NCBI GenBank assembly: GCA_008933995.1
Contig: WARS01000016.1
Coordinates: 14,472,608 to 14,536,607, forward strand
Source of the DNA: Datnioides undecimradiatus
Taxonomy: Eukaryota; Chordata; Actinopteri; Lobotiformes; Datnioididae
DNA: 64,000 nt
Reading direction: 5' to 3'
Shown: positions 32,815 to 44,447 of the stretch, piece by piece
Position numbering within the stretch: position 1 is the first letter of the stretch
Layout: each line of letters begins with the position of its first letter
Made by a program: the position numbers and the translations under genes
Notes under the pieces: model-generated
The model's input: only the letters and a program-made list of their open reading frames with translations
Databases searched by the model: none
What the model was told of the DNA's origin: nothing

Positions 32815-34941
32815 GTTTTGCTGAAGATTGTTCTCCAGCTTCAGCCTATATGCATTGGTGCACCCCTCAGTTTCACCTTAAGCTCACTTTTATGAAGACT
32901 GGGGACTTCTTTGTTCTTTAGCTCCTCCTATTGGACATCAACATTAACTGACAAACTGCTTACACCCCAATGAGAGTCATGTGCTCACGCAAGAAGAGAG
33001 CAATCATGGATACAACATTTATTTCTTAATAGGGTTCTCAGATCCTGATCTATTTCATGTTATTGTCGTGTTAAAACATGACTTTTATCACAAAATAATG
33101 TGCTAATCAACCCATTATCACGAGAAAAAAGTCATATCCTCTTGTTACTTGCAGAAAGTGCAGACACAAGATAAAAGTTTGGTTTAAAATCCCTCATGGA
33201 TTAAATCCGTCACATCACGAGGAGTAATTATGCTAAGCTCTGTAGAGGATTTAATGATTAATATTTCCTTTTCAACCAAGTGTTGTATTTGCCATTTAAA
33301 ATAAAGGTATTTGGGAATATAAACGTATCTAGGAGAAATATTTGTCTTTTCCCCTACTATTTATTTTAGTAAAACCTAAAAGGATGTGTCATGCAGGAAC
33401 AGAGATGATGGATAGGTAAGATCCTGCAGTCACAGTTACAACCAGTGTTGGTTGTTGTTGACTGTGCAGCTTTACATAGATAAGCAAATGTTTCAGTTCA
33501 TGGGTTAGTGTTTGACTTTTAGTAAATTAGCCTTCTCAGTCAGGATGCAGCTTTGTTGCTGGTCCACAGAATAGCACCACTGGTTCAGCACCATGGACAG
33601 AGGTAGTGGGCAGCAGCTCTGCAGATGTCAGTTCAGGACCTCAGACAGCAATGGCACTGCGAGACCTTTCAACCTCAAATCACAAAGCATCCACTACAGA
33701 AGGAACTCACTTATATACAGTGCAGTGTCACATTAATAAGATATTTGCAGATTATTTGACATACAAAATGATAACATTATAACAAGACACTTGTTATACT
33801 ATTACACATTTTATCTTCTCATAATGTGTAATGGAAAATAATTAAAAGGTGTAAACTTTTTGTATGATTCAAGAAGCTAATTTCCAAGGCTTCCTGTAAG
33901 TAAACACCTGTAAAAATGGAGATCCAAACTGGAAGACCTTGTTTATAGAGTCTTACCTTCAAATGGATATTATCACATCGCTTACACCAGAAGAGTCTTC
34001 AACCATGATGCTGAACTGTGTTTCAGCAGATCTGGCACATGTCTATGTTGTTTCTTGTAAATTTAATTAATTTGATATTAAAGAGATGACACCCTTTGTA
34101 AATTTGGGATTTTTATGAATATTAATTTACACTTAAAAATTATGTAGATGCTGTAGATCTATATTTACACATTTCCCATAATTTATTTCCAATTTCAATA
34201 ATATATATTTAGGTGAACTATACAATTAGTGTCCTGTTTTAATACACTATTATTAGCTGTTTTAATTGCTACTATACTGCTATTTCTTTATTTATTTTGC
34301 ACTACTGGTTTGGTAACCTTGCTGTTGCTGGATTTTTTTTTATAGTTCGTAGTTTTATAGTTTATTACATTACTATTACTTTGTTGGTTGTAGGGAAATG
34401 TTGGATAGAATACGTTATTTAAGACACAGTTCAGGTATACTAAATTCATAAGTAGTGTTTTTGTTTCCCTGTTTTTTAACTTCTTCAGTAGAACTGGTCT
34501 TACAGATGGTCAGATTTTAATCATCTTGTTTAACTTGTTTTACCACAGTAATTCCCTGAAACAGGAACGCTGAAACTTGAATTACCACCACAGCATATAA
34601 TCAATAAAATGAAAACCTTGTTGCAAACCTGGCCCTTGGCAGGGAGTGGAGAAGCCCAAGACTATTTGACTGTCTCATTAGAGCAATACGGTACCTTTTG
34701 CCAGTCTGTAGGTCTCTGGTGAAGAACAAGGTGGCAAGCTGGTGTCCAGTATGGGTGCAGTCCTTTCATGTCAAGAGCAATGAGCTATAAAATATCAGTT
34801 TTAAAGCTTGGTTATCTAAACAGAGGCTAGAAGTGTATTCACTGAGTTATGAATGTTAACGCAGTATGCTTTAATTGTATAATTTTTAAACTTCAACTTT
34901 GCATGTTGCAAGTAGTATTTTGCTTTTTTATGTATCCCTTT

Positions 34942-34998
<57 letters not shown>

Positions 34999-35100
34999 TA
35001 TATGTACTCGTACATAATTAATAAAACGAGCAAGTTGTAGTCCAAATAAACACATTCTGAACTCACATTTTCCACGAATACTACAAACGATCAGGCACCG
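32815..35100. other. Non-coding spacer with (CTAT)n
   Basis: No gene is supported. A (CTAT)n microsatellite spans about 34943-34998. The rest is AT-rich unique-looking sequence between the LINE remnant and the H4 promoter. Confidence 0.5.
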
Positions 35101-35123
35101 CCCAGGAAAGGCACACCCTTTCT

Positions 35124-35139
35124 CTTTTACGTCCGCAGA
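35124..35139 (+). promoter_or_regulatory. H4 promoter element (HINFP-like)
   Basis: CTTTTACGTCCGCAGA occurs identically before all three H4 copies here (35124, 43425 and, inverted, 57070) at 73-74 bp from the ATG. Its core ACGTCCGC matches the known binding sequence of HINFP/HiNF-P, the H4-specific S-phase activator. A TATA-like GATTTAAC follows closely. Confidence 0.65.
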
Positions 35140-35203
35140 CACGATTTAACAAGCCGTGACTATAGTCTAGTGCCATTCTTCACTTTTTCACTTGAAGAGC
35201 TAA

Positions 35204-35524
<321 letters not shown>

Positions 35525-35551
35525 GCTAATTCCTCAATAACAATAATCAAA

Positions 35552-35567
35552 GGCCCTTTTAAGGGCC
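35552..35567 (+). terminator. Histone 3' stem-loop of H4
   Basis: GGCCCTTTTAAGGGCC, a perfect 6-bp stem with a TTTA loop. A purine-rich GAAAGAGC about 12 nt downstream fits the histone downstream element read by U7 snRNA. The stem differs from the GGCTCT type by a fully compensated base pair. Confidence 0.9.
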
Positions 35568-35599
35568 GCACACTGTGCTGAAAGAGCAAATATTCTCAG

Positions 35600-36425
35600 C
35601 GTTTATGTTGCTTTAACACATGAGTTGTCAAGTCTTCATGGCAATGATGGTTGAGGGTCACATGTTTGTGGTCACAAATTTGTAGTTAAGACACGGTGCA
35701 AGAAGCCAAACAGCAAAATGTGTTGCACGTGTCTTATGTGTATTTATTTTGTAACGCTTTACAGCGTTAAGCGATGTACTGAATGTATATTGTATTATGA
35801 TATATCACAGATGGGATGCGATGACTCAGTCTAATTGTTGCTGGCAGAAACCTCCAGATCAGCCAGTGGCTGAAGCGGTGAATTCTCTAAAAGGTTCATA
35901 CCTGAAGCTTCATTCTTACTGCTGCTATGTCACCCAGCTTTGAGGTGTGCTCAAATGATGCCCTGTATTTAGACTCAGTCTTACTGCAAAGTGTACACGT
36001 CAAAACAGAAAATATGGATTATCCCCTCAACACATCACATTCCTCTGAGACACAATGTAATAAAAAAAGACATGAAAACACGATTGCTATTTGTGACATG
36101 TTCAATTTGGATTTATACTGTTTTTATGTGTACAAATTATCCCTAATAATATCGTTAAACCGTAAAGGTGTTTGCTACTGTTCACCAACTGAGGAGCTGA
36201 AGCTTTTAAACGTGGGATCACTGCACTTGTGGTAAACTTCATAAATCCATAGACGTGAATTGGAACCAAAGGTAATAACGTGTGCTGGCCAAGCTTCTAC
36301 AAGGGACCAGAAGCCATCAGAAGATGTTGCTTCTCACCCCCATTTTTTAAAAAAAACTTTTTTATTTATTTAGAATTACAATTTTAAATAGAGCATTGGA
36401 TATAGATCATCATAAAATACTGCTC
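35600..36425. other. Non-coding spacer
   Basis: No gene is supported. A 102-codon open frame (35927-36235) has no recognisable domain and ordinary AT-rich composition. Confidence 0.5.
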
Positions 36426-36430
36426 TTCCT

Positions 36431-36549
36431 TTAGAGGTTTACTACTTTGGCGGTCTTCTCAGTCTTCTTGGGCAGCAGAACAGCCTGGATGTTGGGCAGC
36501 ACACCGAGCGACGGTGACTCCGTGCAGCAGTTTGATGAGCTCCTCGTGA
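36431..36549 (-). pseudogene. Histone H2A 3' fragment
   Basis: The minus strand matches the last ~40 codons of H2A (DEEL..KLL..GVT, then [16 protein letters not shown]). It has a small deletion and frame change where the H2A genes encode IAQGG, and a changed end before a stop at 36431-36433. The start, fold N-terminus and stem-loop are missing, so it is a relic. Confidence 0.75.
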
Positions 36550-36779
36550 TATGATATAAAAATGATTTGTTCATTGATATAAAAACTATGTATGGTCTAT
36601 CCACATAAAATTAGACTTCACATGTTGTGTCAGCTTGGCAGTTTGTACTATTTATAGCCTTGCTGAGCAGCATCATCAGTGTGTTTGCTGCTGCTAAAAT
36701 AACTTAAGTTTATTATAAAATGATCATCATCAGGTGGATGATTTTATGTTGAAGCTCTGATAAAACATGTGGAGCTGTT

Positions 36780-37200
36780 GGAAACAGACTTTTGATGAAG
36801 CTCTGAAACATTTTAAACTATTTTAGGAGAGAAATAAGGAGGAAAAGTCGCTGAGCAGTGCTGGCAACGGCGATGAATATGTGCCGTCTGGAGAGTCCCC
36901 CCCAAAAATGCAGACAGCATCAGAGCTTTACATGACTTGAATATGAAGAGACAGAAGTCCGCTATCGGCTCCCTTGACTATGAGCCTTCAGCTTTTTGGT
37001 TATATTTAGTTTAGAGGGTTTTATCGGTGAAGAGAAAACACAAGTGACACGGTATTCAGACCGCACGGAGGAGACACGAGTTGAGTTGAGTCTCCATGGT
37101 TCTCATGATGTGTTTAAGTTCAGCCTCTTGCTCCGGTTTCTCCATTAGTCCGGTCAGGTATTGTAGTTGTCGTGCACTGAGACAAAACATCTAAGGGGCA
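36780..37200 (+). promoter_or_regulatory. H1 promoter module with AC box
   Basis: About 420 bp shared with the flanks of the other H1 copies, including GACTTGAATATGAAGAGAC and TTTTATCGGTGAAGAG, then the H1-specific AC box AAACACA at 37036-37042, about 160 bp before the ATG. No clear TATA box is visible. Confidence 0.7.
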
Positions 37201-37812
37201 ATGGCAGAAGTTGCTCCAGCTCCAGCCGCCGCCGCCGCCCCGGCTAAAGCCGCTAAGAAGAAGGCTTCCCCCAAGAAGAAGGCTGGCCCCAGCGTTGGTG
37301 AGCTGATCGTTAAAACTGTGGCCGCTTCCAAGGAGCGGAGCGGCGTGTCCGCAGCCGCTCTCAAGAAGGCTCTGGCTGCCGGAGGCTACGATGTGGAGAA
37401 GAACAAGGCCCGCGTCAAGACCGCCATCAAGAGCCTGGTGGCCAAGGGGACCCTGATTCAGACCAAGGGAGTCGGGGCATCCGGATCGTTCAAGATGAAC
37501 AAGAAGGCGGCTGAGCCCAAAGCCAAGAAGCCGGAGAAGAAAGCTGCTGCTAAAGTCAAGAAGCCCGCTGCAAAGAAACCCGCAGCGGCCAAAAAGCCCA
37601 AGGCAGCAGCGGCCAAGAAACCTGCATCTGCGAAGAAATCCCCTAAGAAGGCCAAGAAACCCGCGGCAGCGACCAAGAAAGCAGCCAAGAGCCCCAAGAA
37701 GGCCACCAAGAGCCCCAAGAAAGTGGCCAAGAAGGCCCCCGCAGCCAAGAAAGCTCCCGCGAAGAAGGCTGCCAAGCCCAAAGCCAAGAAGGCAGCACCC
37801 AAGAAGAAGTGA
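37201..37812 (+). CDS. Linker histone H1
   Basis: Intact 203-residue frame. It has a short Ala/Pro/Lys-rich N-terminal tail, a winged-helix globular domain (about residues 28-103: [12 protein letters not shown] through [11 protein letters not shown]) and a long Lys/Ala/Pro-rich C-terminal tail with SPKK-type motifs (CDK sites). H1 binds linker DNA at the nucleosome entry/exit and compacts chromatin. The ATG begins MAEVAPAPA as in other fish H1. The AC box lies upstream and a stem-loop follows at 37849. Its mate at 61416 is 10 residues longer because of tail repeat expansion. Confidence 0.96.
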   Translation: MAEVAPAPAAAAAPAKAAKKKASPKKKAGPSVGELIVKTVAASKERSGVSAAALKKALAAGGYDVEKNKARVKTAIKSLVAKGTLIQTKGVGASGSFKMNKKAAEPKAKKPEKKAAAKVKKPAAKKPAAAKKPKAAAAKKPASAKKSPKKAKKPAAATKKAAKSPKKATKSPKKVAKKAPAAKKAPAKKAAKPKAKKAAPKKK

Positions 37813-37848
37813 GCTCTCATCACTGCCAACATTACCTGTCTCGATAAA

Positions 37849-37864
37849 GGCTCTTTTAAGAGCC
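37849..37864 (+). terminator. Histone 3' stem-loop of H1
   Basis: GGCTCTTTTAAGAGCC, 37 nt after the H1 stop, followed by ACCCACATT and AGAGCATC as in the other H1 copies. Confidence 0.9.
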
Positions 37865-37937
37865 ACCCACATTAGAGCATCTTCCTCATTATTTTCATTA
37901 TATGAACAGACACATAAAATTTGTAATATTAGCAATT

Positions 37938-37986
<49 letters not shown>

Positions 37987-38013
37987 TGGTCACCGCCATG
38001 GATGTTGTGTATG
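37938..38013 (+). repeat. (TA)n microsatellite abutting a 26-bp H4 fragment
   Basis: A (TA)n run (about 37940-37979) is followed at 37988-38013 by 26 bases identical to H4 codons for the VTAMDVVY region (as spelled in the damaged H4 at 43514). Nothing else of H4 is present. It is a tiny relic, probably left by rearrangement. Confidence 0.65.
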
Positions 38014-38426
38014 TTTTCAGGAATTGGTAAGGTCAATTATAATATATCACTAATGTATAATAATGGAAGTAATTGACCCGCTCATAAGTGATTGCACTCT
38101 TGACACTTGCCACTACAGCAGCCTTTTGGGAAAAAGGATGGGAAGGTACATTTATTCATTTGCTTTTGAGTGCTCCTCCCAAACTGATACCGTCAGTAGT
38201 GTTTATATAACCATGCATATAAGTTGCAGCTAGTACATGTAATAGCAAGTAAACATGTAATTAGTTCTAAGCAACCTGAGCATAATGGGACAGCTGTTTA
38301 GGAATACTACTTTTAACATTTTTGTCTTGGCTTAAAAATAGTTTATGGCTAGCATGTTGAAATACACAGAACAGACGAAGAACTATATTATCAATTTAGA
38401 ATCGCCGTTCTGTTTACTGTAAAAGA
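38014..38426. other. Non-coding spacer
   Basis: AT-rich sequence without supported features, between the H4 micro-fragment and the hAT MITE. Confidence 0.45.
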
Positions 38427-38434
38427 GTTGGCTG

Positions 38435-39020
38435 TAGTGATGGGTTCTTTTGGCTCGGCTCACTAAAAAGGGCTGGCTCTTTTGGCTCCCAAGTAGCTCC
38501 TCCAGATTTTTAGTTACTTAAATTGATTTATTACCAAATTATGTGGGATGATGCTGTAGACATTGTAGGAGCAACAACAGTTGCAGTCATTACACTGCTT
38601 TTTTAACCATTAAGTTCCTTTGCTTGTCTTTTTCTCCTCTAATGGCACCCGAAGGGCCAGACCCAGTTCGCATGTGCTGTAGGTGTTTGTGGAACCTGCT
38701 TGGTGTGAGGGCTAGGTATTTTGTTTATTTTGTATTTGTTCTTTTGGCACTTAAAGCCTGTCTTGAGATTAAATATTAGAATATACAACCACTTTGTTTG
38801 CATTTATAGAGTACACTACACACTCTGCTTGCCTGAGTACTGTCAATCACGTTAAAATGTGTCCAAACTTTACTCCGTTTTCTGGCACTCATTTTCCTCA
38901 CCTTTCCAGTGTGTAGCCTGTCTCTGCAGCGTTCTTGCTCTCTCGTCTCCCTCCCTTCTGTTCTGTGCTCACTTAAAAGAGCCGGCATGAGCCGGATCGT
39001 TAGCAACCGACCCATCACTA
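38435..39020. mobile_element. hAT MITE, 586 bp, with perfect 8-bp target duplications
   Basis: Inverted ends TAGTGATGGG and CCCATCACTA are flanked by identical 8-mers GTTGGCTG (38427-38434 and 39021-39028), diagnostic of hAT transposition. The interior has no transposase frame. Terminal regions are rich in GGCTC/GAGCC motifs that superficially resemble histone stem-loops. Fragments of the same family occur at 26702-26812, 44448-44735 and 50440-50553. The intact duplication suggests fairly recent insertion. Confidence 0.85.
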
Positions 39021-39028
39021 GTTGGCTG

Positions 39029-39900
39029 CTATGAGAATATGCTGGAGTTAGTGGAAGAAGTGTGTCTGAAAAGAATGCCCAACAAAACATCTGAGGGAAA
39101 GCCTCTGTTAAGTCCACATAAGCATGGAACCCTCAAAGGTATGCTGCGCATCTTCCTACAAAAAAATGTCACAAATTCAAAATGCAGAAAAAACAATGAG
39201 ATGCAGATGTAGTTTTCTGACTTTTTAGCTTTTGCATCTATTGTTCCAAACAAAGAACAAATTTTCATTGTTTGACTAATGTTATATTATTAAGTGTGTA
39301 ATTAATATTTTTTCTGTCTCTAATGATTTGATATATGTGTAGTATCTTTAACCAATAATATTCATTCAGGTTCCAGAACATTCAGAGATATGTACAGAGG
39401 TTAACAGTGAAATCTGTTTATTCGAACACAATGTGTAAACAGAAGTTTTAGAATGTTTTTTTGAAGCACTGGGCCCATAAACCCAGATAGCGCTGCAGTT
39501 TTGTCATGTGAGCTACTGTAATTGCAGTGTGCAGCATCATCTCTGACCAATTCAACTATCAAGCTAGCCCAACAAATGCAAACTCAAGACTCAGTTTCGT
39601 CAATTAATCAACATAGGTGACAAGCTAGACCACTTTGACAACCCTTGTCCAGCAATGACCATCTATAGCCAGTAATCTTGCCCAGCTATAAAGTGTCTAA
39701 ATCTCCTCTAACTCTCAACAAAGCCCGCAGTTGAAGATTGACATGGCTGGTTTTACTAGCCTTGTTGTTCATGATCTTAAAAAAAAAATAAATATCTGAC
39801 TCGGTGTCATTTTCTCTGGTTACAGGTGCAGATGTATTACTTGGTCAGGAAATATTCTGGTTGTATGGTGGTCAAAAACATGGTTAACCCTTGCGAGAAA
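39029..39900. other. Non-coding spacer
   Basis: No gene is supported between the hAT MITE and the H2A stem-loop; sequence is AT-rich and unremarkable. Confidence 0.45.
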
Positions 39901-39906
39901 GTGTAT

Positions 39907-39921
39907 GGCTCTTAAAGAGCC
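39907..39921 (-). terminator. Histone stem-loop of H2A (one base short)
   Basis: The minus strand reads GGCTCTTTAAGAGCC, 15 nt: one T of the loop is missing compared with intact copies. This is the same kind of single-base loss seen in the adjacent coding region. Confidence 0.8.
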
Positions 39922-39953
39922 GCCGTTTTGTGGTTGTTGTCAGAGGAGCAGGT

Positions 39954-40335
39954 TTACTTGGCCTTGGCCAGGCTTCTCGGTCTTCTTAACAGGACAGCCT
40001 GGATGTTGGGCAACACACCGCCCTGAGCGATGGTAACGCCACCGAGCAGTTTGTTGAGCTCCTCGTCGTTGCGGACAGCCAGCTGCAGGTGACGGGGAAT
40101 GATGCAGACCTTCTTGTTGTCGCGGGCAGCGTTTCCAGCCAACTCAGGATCTCAACGGTCAGGTACTCGAGCACGGGCAGCCCGGGTAGACAGGAGCACC
40201 AGCACCCACACGCTCTGCGTAGTTGCCTTTGCGCAGCAGCCTGTGGTACCTGGCCGACTGGGAACTGGGCCCTGCACGGGAAGGCGGTGCTGCCTTAGCA
40301 CGGGCTTTGCCACCGGTTTTGCCTCTTCCGCTCAT
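39954..40335 (-). CDS. Histone H2A, frame-disrupted copy
   Basis: From ATG (40333-40335) to TAA (39954-39956) the minus strand covers all of H2A: N-tail, the [12 protein letters not shown] region, [29 protein letters not shown] and a C-terminus ending AKAK. Similarity switches frame several times through single-base indels (for example around 40155, 40190 and 39985). Substitutions are few. Genuine H2A forms a dimer with H2B. It shares a divergent promoter with the H3 at 40705. It is either a recent pseudogene or, more likely, a poorly polished copy. Confidence 0.75.
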
Positions 40336-40704
40336 TTTTACAATACTTTCTTGAGTTATGACTCAAAGAAAATGTGGTCAACCTCAAACCTCCGTTATAT
40401 ATTCGCGTAGCGCGCCAACTTCTGCTCCTGACCAACCGGAAGGGCTTTGCGGCAGAGGAGGACCGCTTTGAATTTTGGCGAACTCATCGAACAGAGTATC
40501 CGCCAATAAACAACAGCGATTTGGGCGGTGGGTCGCTCCTCCAGGCGGTGCTGAGCTCCAGCGCAGACCCGCTTAATAAGGAGCCGGAGGGGGTGGTGGG
40601 GCAGCGTCACAGTTTCAGCGCCGGTCCCACAGTTTAAGAGCAGCGTGTTTCTTCTCTTTACCTTACTTCCCTACTTTCGTCCTGTGTCGGAGAAAGAAAA
40701 AGCA
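40336..40704. promoter_or_regulatory. Divergent H2A/H3 promoter
   Basis: It lies between the H2A ATG (minus) and the H3 ATG (plus). Visible elements are TTATATATTC (40395-40404, TATA for H2A), CCAAT (40503-40507), TTAATAA (40573-40579, TATA-like for H3) and GCGTGTTTC before the H3 leader. The same order is found in inverted orientation at 51168-51524. Confidence 0.6.
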
Positions 40705-41095
40705 ATGGCAAGAACCAAGCAGACTGCTCGTAAATCTACTGGAGGCAAAAGCTCCCAGAAAGCAGCTGGCCGCAAGGCTGCTCGTAGAAGCGCCCGGCCA
40801 CTGGCGGCGTGAAAAAGCCTCACCGTTGGGCCCGTACCGTGGCTCTGAGAGAGATCCGTCATACCAGAAATCACCGAGCTGCTGATCCGCAAACTGCCCT
40901 TCAGCGTCTGGTCGAGAAATCGCTCAGGATTTCAAGACGGATCCCGCTTCCGAGCTCCGCTGTCATGGCTCTGGGGCCAGCGAGGCTTACCTGGTGGGGC
41001 TCTTTGGGGACACCAACCTGTGTGCGCCATCCACGCCAAGCGATGTCACCATCATCTTAGACATCCGGCTGGCCCGCCCGCATCCGCGAAGCAAG
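40705..41095 (+). CDS. Histone H3, frame-disrupted copy
   Basis: Starts [14 protein letters not shown]. Continues in shifting frames through the regions for [43 protein letters not shown] and the C-terminal RIRGE segment; the exact stop is lost (expected near 41092). Numerous single-base indels (in the codons after GGK at about 40748, then about 40806, 40863, 40995, 41060) prevent one continuous frame. The 3' stem-loop is perfect. H3 pairs with H4 in the nucleosome. It may be assembly error or a recent pseudogene. Confidence 0.75.
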
Positions 41096-41126
41096 ACTGT
41101 CTGCAGCTGCTCTGCTGAACCACAAC

Positions 41127-41142
41127 GGCTCTTTTAAGAGCC
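41127..41142 (+). terminator. Histone 3' stem-loop of H3
   Basis: GGCTCTTTTAAGAGCC, perfect stem and loop, about 35 nt past the expected H3 stop. Confidence 0.9.
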
Positions 41143-41269
41143 GCTGTGCACACTCTGAGCTTCTTCCTTTGTTGCTCAGATTATAATTTTACTTGTAACA
41201 AGATACAGATCAATCAATTCTGATCATTTGTGTTGCAACATCAAAGTAAAAGATATGTGTGTCTGAAAA

Positions 41270-42030
41270 CTGAACTACTGGGTTGGGTCAGAGATGCCAC
41301 CTTGGATCATTTTTTTTTTTTTTTTTTTTTTAAACAGCTTGGGATATATACTCTAACTTGCAACATTTGCCCATTCTTCCTTACAGAACAGTTCAAGTTA
41401 AATTTGATGGTGGACTGCAGTCAAGTCATTCTGTAGATTTTTAATGGGAGTCTGGGCTCTGACTGGGCCATGCAAGGACATTCATCTTTTTCTCCTTCAA
41501 CCACTCAATTCAATTTTGCTGTGTGTTTTGGATCCTTGTCATGTTGGAAAATGAACCTTTGACAACTTTCTGGCAGAGGGCAGCAGGTTTACCTCAAGAA
41601 TTGGACAGTATTTTGCTCCATCCATTTTTCATCCTATCCTGACAACTGCCCCAATTCCTGCTACAGAAAAACAGCCCATAAAAAAGCTACTACCACCTAA
41701 ATACTTTACTGTGGGAATGGTATAATTTTGATAGTGGCCGTGTGGCTTTCCAGCCAGACATATCATTTGGTGTTTAGACCAAATGTTCAATTTTAGTCTC
41801 ATGTAGTAGCCGCATGTAGCGCTTACAACCGTCCCATAAAGCCGCATTTGTGGAGAATTTGTGATATTGTTGTCACATGCACATAATCATTACTCTTTGT
41901 GGTAAATTCCTGCAACTGCTTCAAATTTGCTGCTCTAAACAGTTTTCTTCTTGCTCTTTCATCTAGTTTAGACAGTGTCCTGACTTTACTGTGCTTCTAG
42001 GTATCAATAAAAGCCTTTAGTATTTTATAT
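41270..42030. repeat. Decayed interspersed repeat (probable DNA-transposon derived)
   Basis: Contains segments such as GACTGGGCCATGCAAGGACA and TTTTGGATCCTTGTCATG that resemble non-coding DNA-transposon repeats widespread in fish. Ends are not visible and no transposase is recognisable. A poly(T) run lies at about 41311-41331. The stretch separates the H3 and H2B copies and has no gene. Confidence 0.35.
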
Positions 42031-42402
42031 TTCATCTCTTAGCTTGTATCTATCCACATCTTAATCCCGGAGATCTTTTGACAGTCTCAGTGACAGTGAA
42101 TGTTTGCTTCAGTTGCACTACAAAGGAATGAACTGCTTCGAAAATAGCTATTTCTGTCTTTGAGCTAATGAAAATTGATCACAGCTGGAAGTCAAACGGC
42201 CTGATATGCCATTGAGACAGTGATTAGCTACACCTGATTAAGTTTATCAGATGAATAGTTATTCTAGGAGGGATTTTGATCGTGATTGTGATGGAAGTGG
42301 TTCTTCTCTATCCAAGTAAAGAACAAGGCATCTGCTTTATAATCGCTGTCTCAGTCTCGAGCACAACAACTCAATGGCTCACGGCCGAGCAACAACACTA
42401 AT

Positions 42403-42410
42403 ATTAGCAT
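42403..42410 (+). promoter_or_regulatory. H2B octamer-like element
   Basis: ATTAGCAT, one base from the Oct-1 octamer ATTTGCAT that typifies H2B promoters. It is present before all three H2B copies (also 45454-45461 and 58244-58251, minus strand), 65-75 bp from the ATG, with a CCAAT-like or ATTGG motif further upstream in the other two. Confidence 0.5.
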
Positions 42411-42474
42411 CTTGCACATACATAATAGGCGCTCCGCGGACGAGGCTCATCATAGGAAAAACCGACTCGTTACT

Positions 42475-42828
42475 ATGCCTGGAAAGCGCCCAAGAAGGGC
42501 TCCAAGAAAGCCGTTTCTAGAGCGTTAGCAAGAGCGGCAAAAAGGAGGGACTAGGGAAGGAGGCTACGCTATCTACGTGTACAAAGTCTTAAACAGGTCC
42601 ATCCCGATACAGCATCTCCTCCAAGGCCATGGGAATTATGAATTCGTTTGTGAGCACGACATCTTTGAGCGTATCGCCGGGGGCTTCCGTCAGCCCCGCT
42701 ACAACAAGCGCTCACCATCGTCCAGGAGATCCAGACCGCCGTCCGCTTGCTGCTTCCTGGCGAGTTGGCTAAGCTGCCGCTGTGATCGAGGGCACAAGAG
42801 CTGTCACCAGTACACCAGCTCCAAATAA
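42475..42828 (+). CDS. Histone H2B, frame-disrupted copy
   Basis: The ATG at 42475 follows the H2B promoter. Similarity runs through the Lys-rich N-tail, the [19 protein letters not shown] region, [10 protein letters not shown], the [19 protein letters not shown] region and ends YTSSK TAA (42826-42828). Many small indels break the frame, e.g. missing bases near 42480, 42540 and 42605 and an internal TAG near 42554. The stem-loop is one base short. H2B dimerises with H2A. The copy is inverted relative to the H2B at 45007. Confidence 0.75.
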
Positions 42829-42856
42829 AACTGTTGTGAATTAAAAACCACCCAAA

Positions 42857-42871
42857 GGTCCTTTCAGGACC
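42857..42871 (+). terminator. Histone stem-loop of H2B (one base short)
   Basis: GGTCCTTTCAGGACC, 15 nt; the other H2B copies have GGTCCTTTTCAGGACC. One loop T is missing, and the H2B-specific stem is otherwise preserved. Confidence 0.8.
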
Positions 42872-42879
42872 ACCACTTT

Positions 42880-43420
42880 CGTATTTAAGAGCACTTTCTG
42901 TTATTGTGCATAACACTTCTGCATTATTTATGTGTTTTTTTTAAAGGACTTATAGTATATACATGCATATGCGTCCATAACTACACAGATAACAAAATTG
43001 AAACAAATTTTCATACCAAACTTTCAAAACTTTAACAGAAGTACAAAAAAACAATACATTCGTGTGAGAGCAGGATTACTTTAGAGACTTGACGCGATTT
43101 TTTTTTCCTCTGCAAATTCTTTGTTTATTTGAACTAAATTCAATCTCTAGATTATAGATGTTGTAGGCCTAATTATATATGTGGAAATGGGTGTCGTTTT
43201 GTTTTTAGCGTGTCTTTTTTTGTAATTGCCTATATAATAAGAATAAATAGAAATCGCTGTGCGGCCGCTCATCTCTAACAGGCAATTCACTAAGTATTTT
43301 ACTTGACCCCGCGGACAGTTGGCTGGTTACAAATGTTGATCGAGCGGTGACAATGCAGAATGTTTCAGCACTGTGGACAGCTCCAGACAGTTGGTGTAGC
43401 CGCGTAGCTGCATGCCAATG
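42880..43420. other. Non-coding spacer
   Basis: No gene is supported; AT-rich sequence leading to the promoter of the deleted H4. Confidence 0.45.
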
Positions 43421-43424
43421 TCTT

Positions 43425-43440
43425 CTTTTACGTCCGCAGA
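43425..43440 (+). promoter_or_regulatory. H4 promoter element (HINFP-like) before deleted H4
   Basis: Identical to the 16-bp element before the intact H4 genes, 73 bp from the ATG, followed by TAATATTTAAAT as TATA-like sequence. The promoter looks usable although the gene behind it is deleted. Confidence 0.6.
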
Positions 43441-43513
43441 TAATATTTAAATGGTTGACGAGTACACTGCTACTCCTGATTTGATTTGGTTTGTTGGAGA
43501 ATTGTTTTACATT

Positions 43514-43910
<397 letters not shown>

Positions 43911-44447
43911 ATACTTAACATTGAACAGAGTGCTACAAAATATAAAGGACCCATCTCAAACAGACACGACATTAACAAAACACACAACAAAATTAAATTA
44001 AAATATGCAAAAGAAAAAGCAGCATCCAGAAAACAGTTTTGCAAGTCTTTAGCAAAAGGGTGACTGTGCAGCTGTGACCTGCTCTGTGTGAATGTTATAT
44101 AGTGGCTTTGTTGCAATCCATGTATCATATCTGTGCTTTTCACTGTTCTGTTTTTATACTTATCCACTGAGCTCATATTACACAGTGTGTATGCCTTGTA
44201 AGATCAGGGCTGTAAAGATAAACTTGTGATGACTGGATGGAACTGTTTTGCATACCATGAGACAGATGGAACTTCTCTATCTTGTCAGTTAGGTCTGTTG
44301 CAGTAGATACATGCCCAAAAACAACACTCACACACACAGTGCCCAGCGCTGCCTTACTTGCCTTACCTGTGACCAGAATAAATATTTCTTCATGACCCGA
44401 AAGGTTTCTTCGGTTCGTTCTTCAGACCAATAGAAGGATCGGGTTAA
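43911..44447. other. Non-coding spacer
   Basis: No gene is supported. The sequence is AT-rich and no TIR was recognised. Confidence 0.4.

Noticed and set aside
34943-34998. Possible CRISPR-like array of short repeats
   Set aside because: It is a pure (CTAT)n microsatellite in a vertebrate genome; no spacers.
37120-37983. 287-codon minus-strand frame rich in Leu, Gly and Phe opposite H1 (also 29915-30535 and 61667-62077)
   Set aside because: It is the antisense of the Lys/Ala-rich H1 tail, whose codon composition leaves the reverse frames open. No promoter or family similarity.
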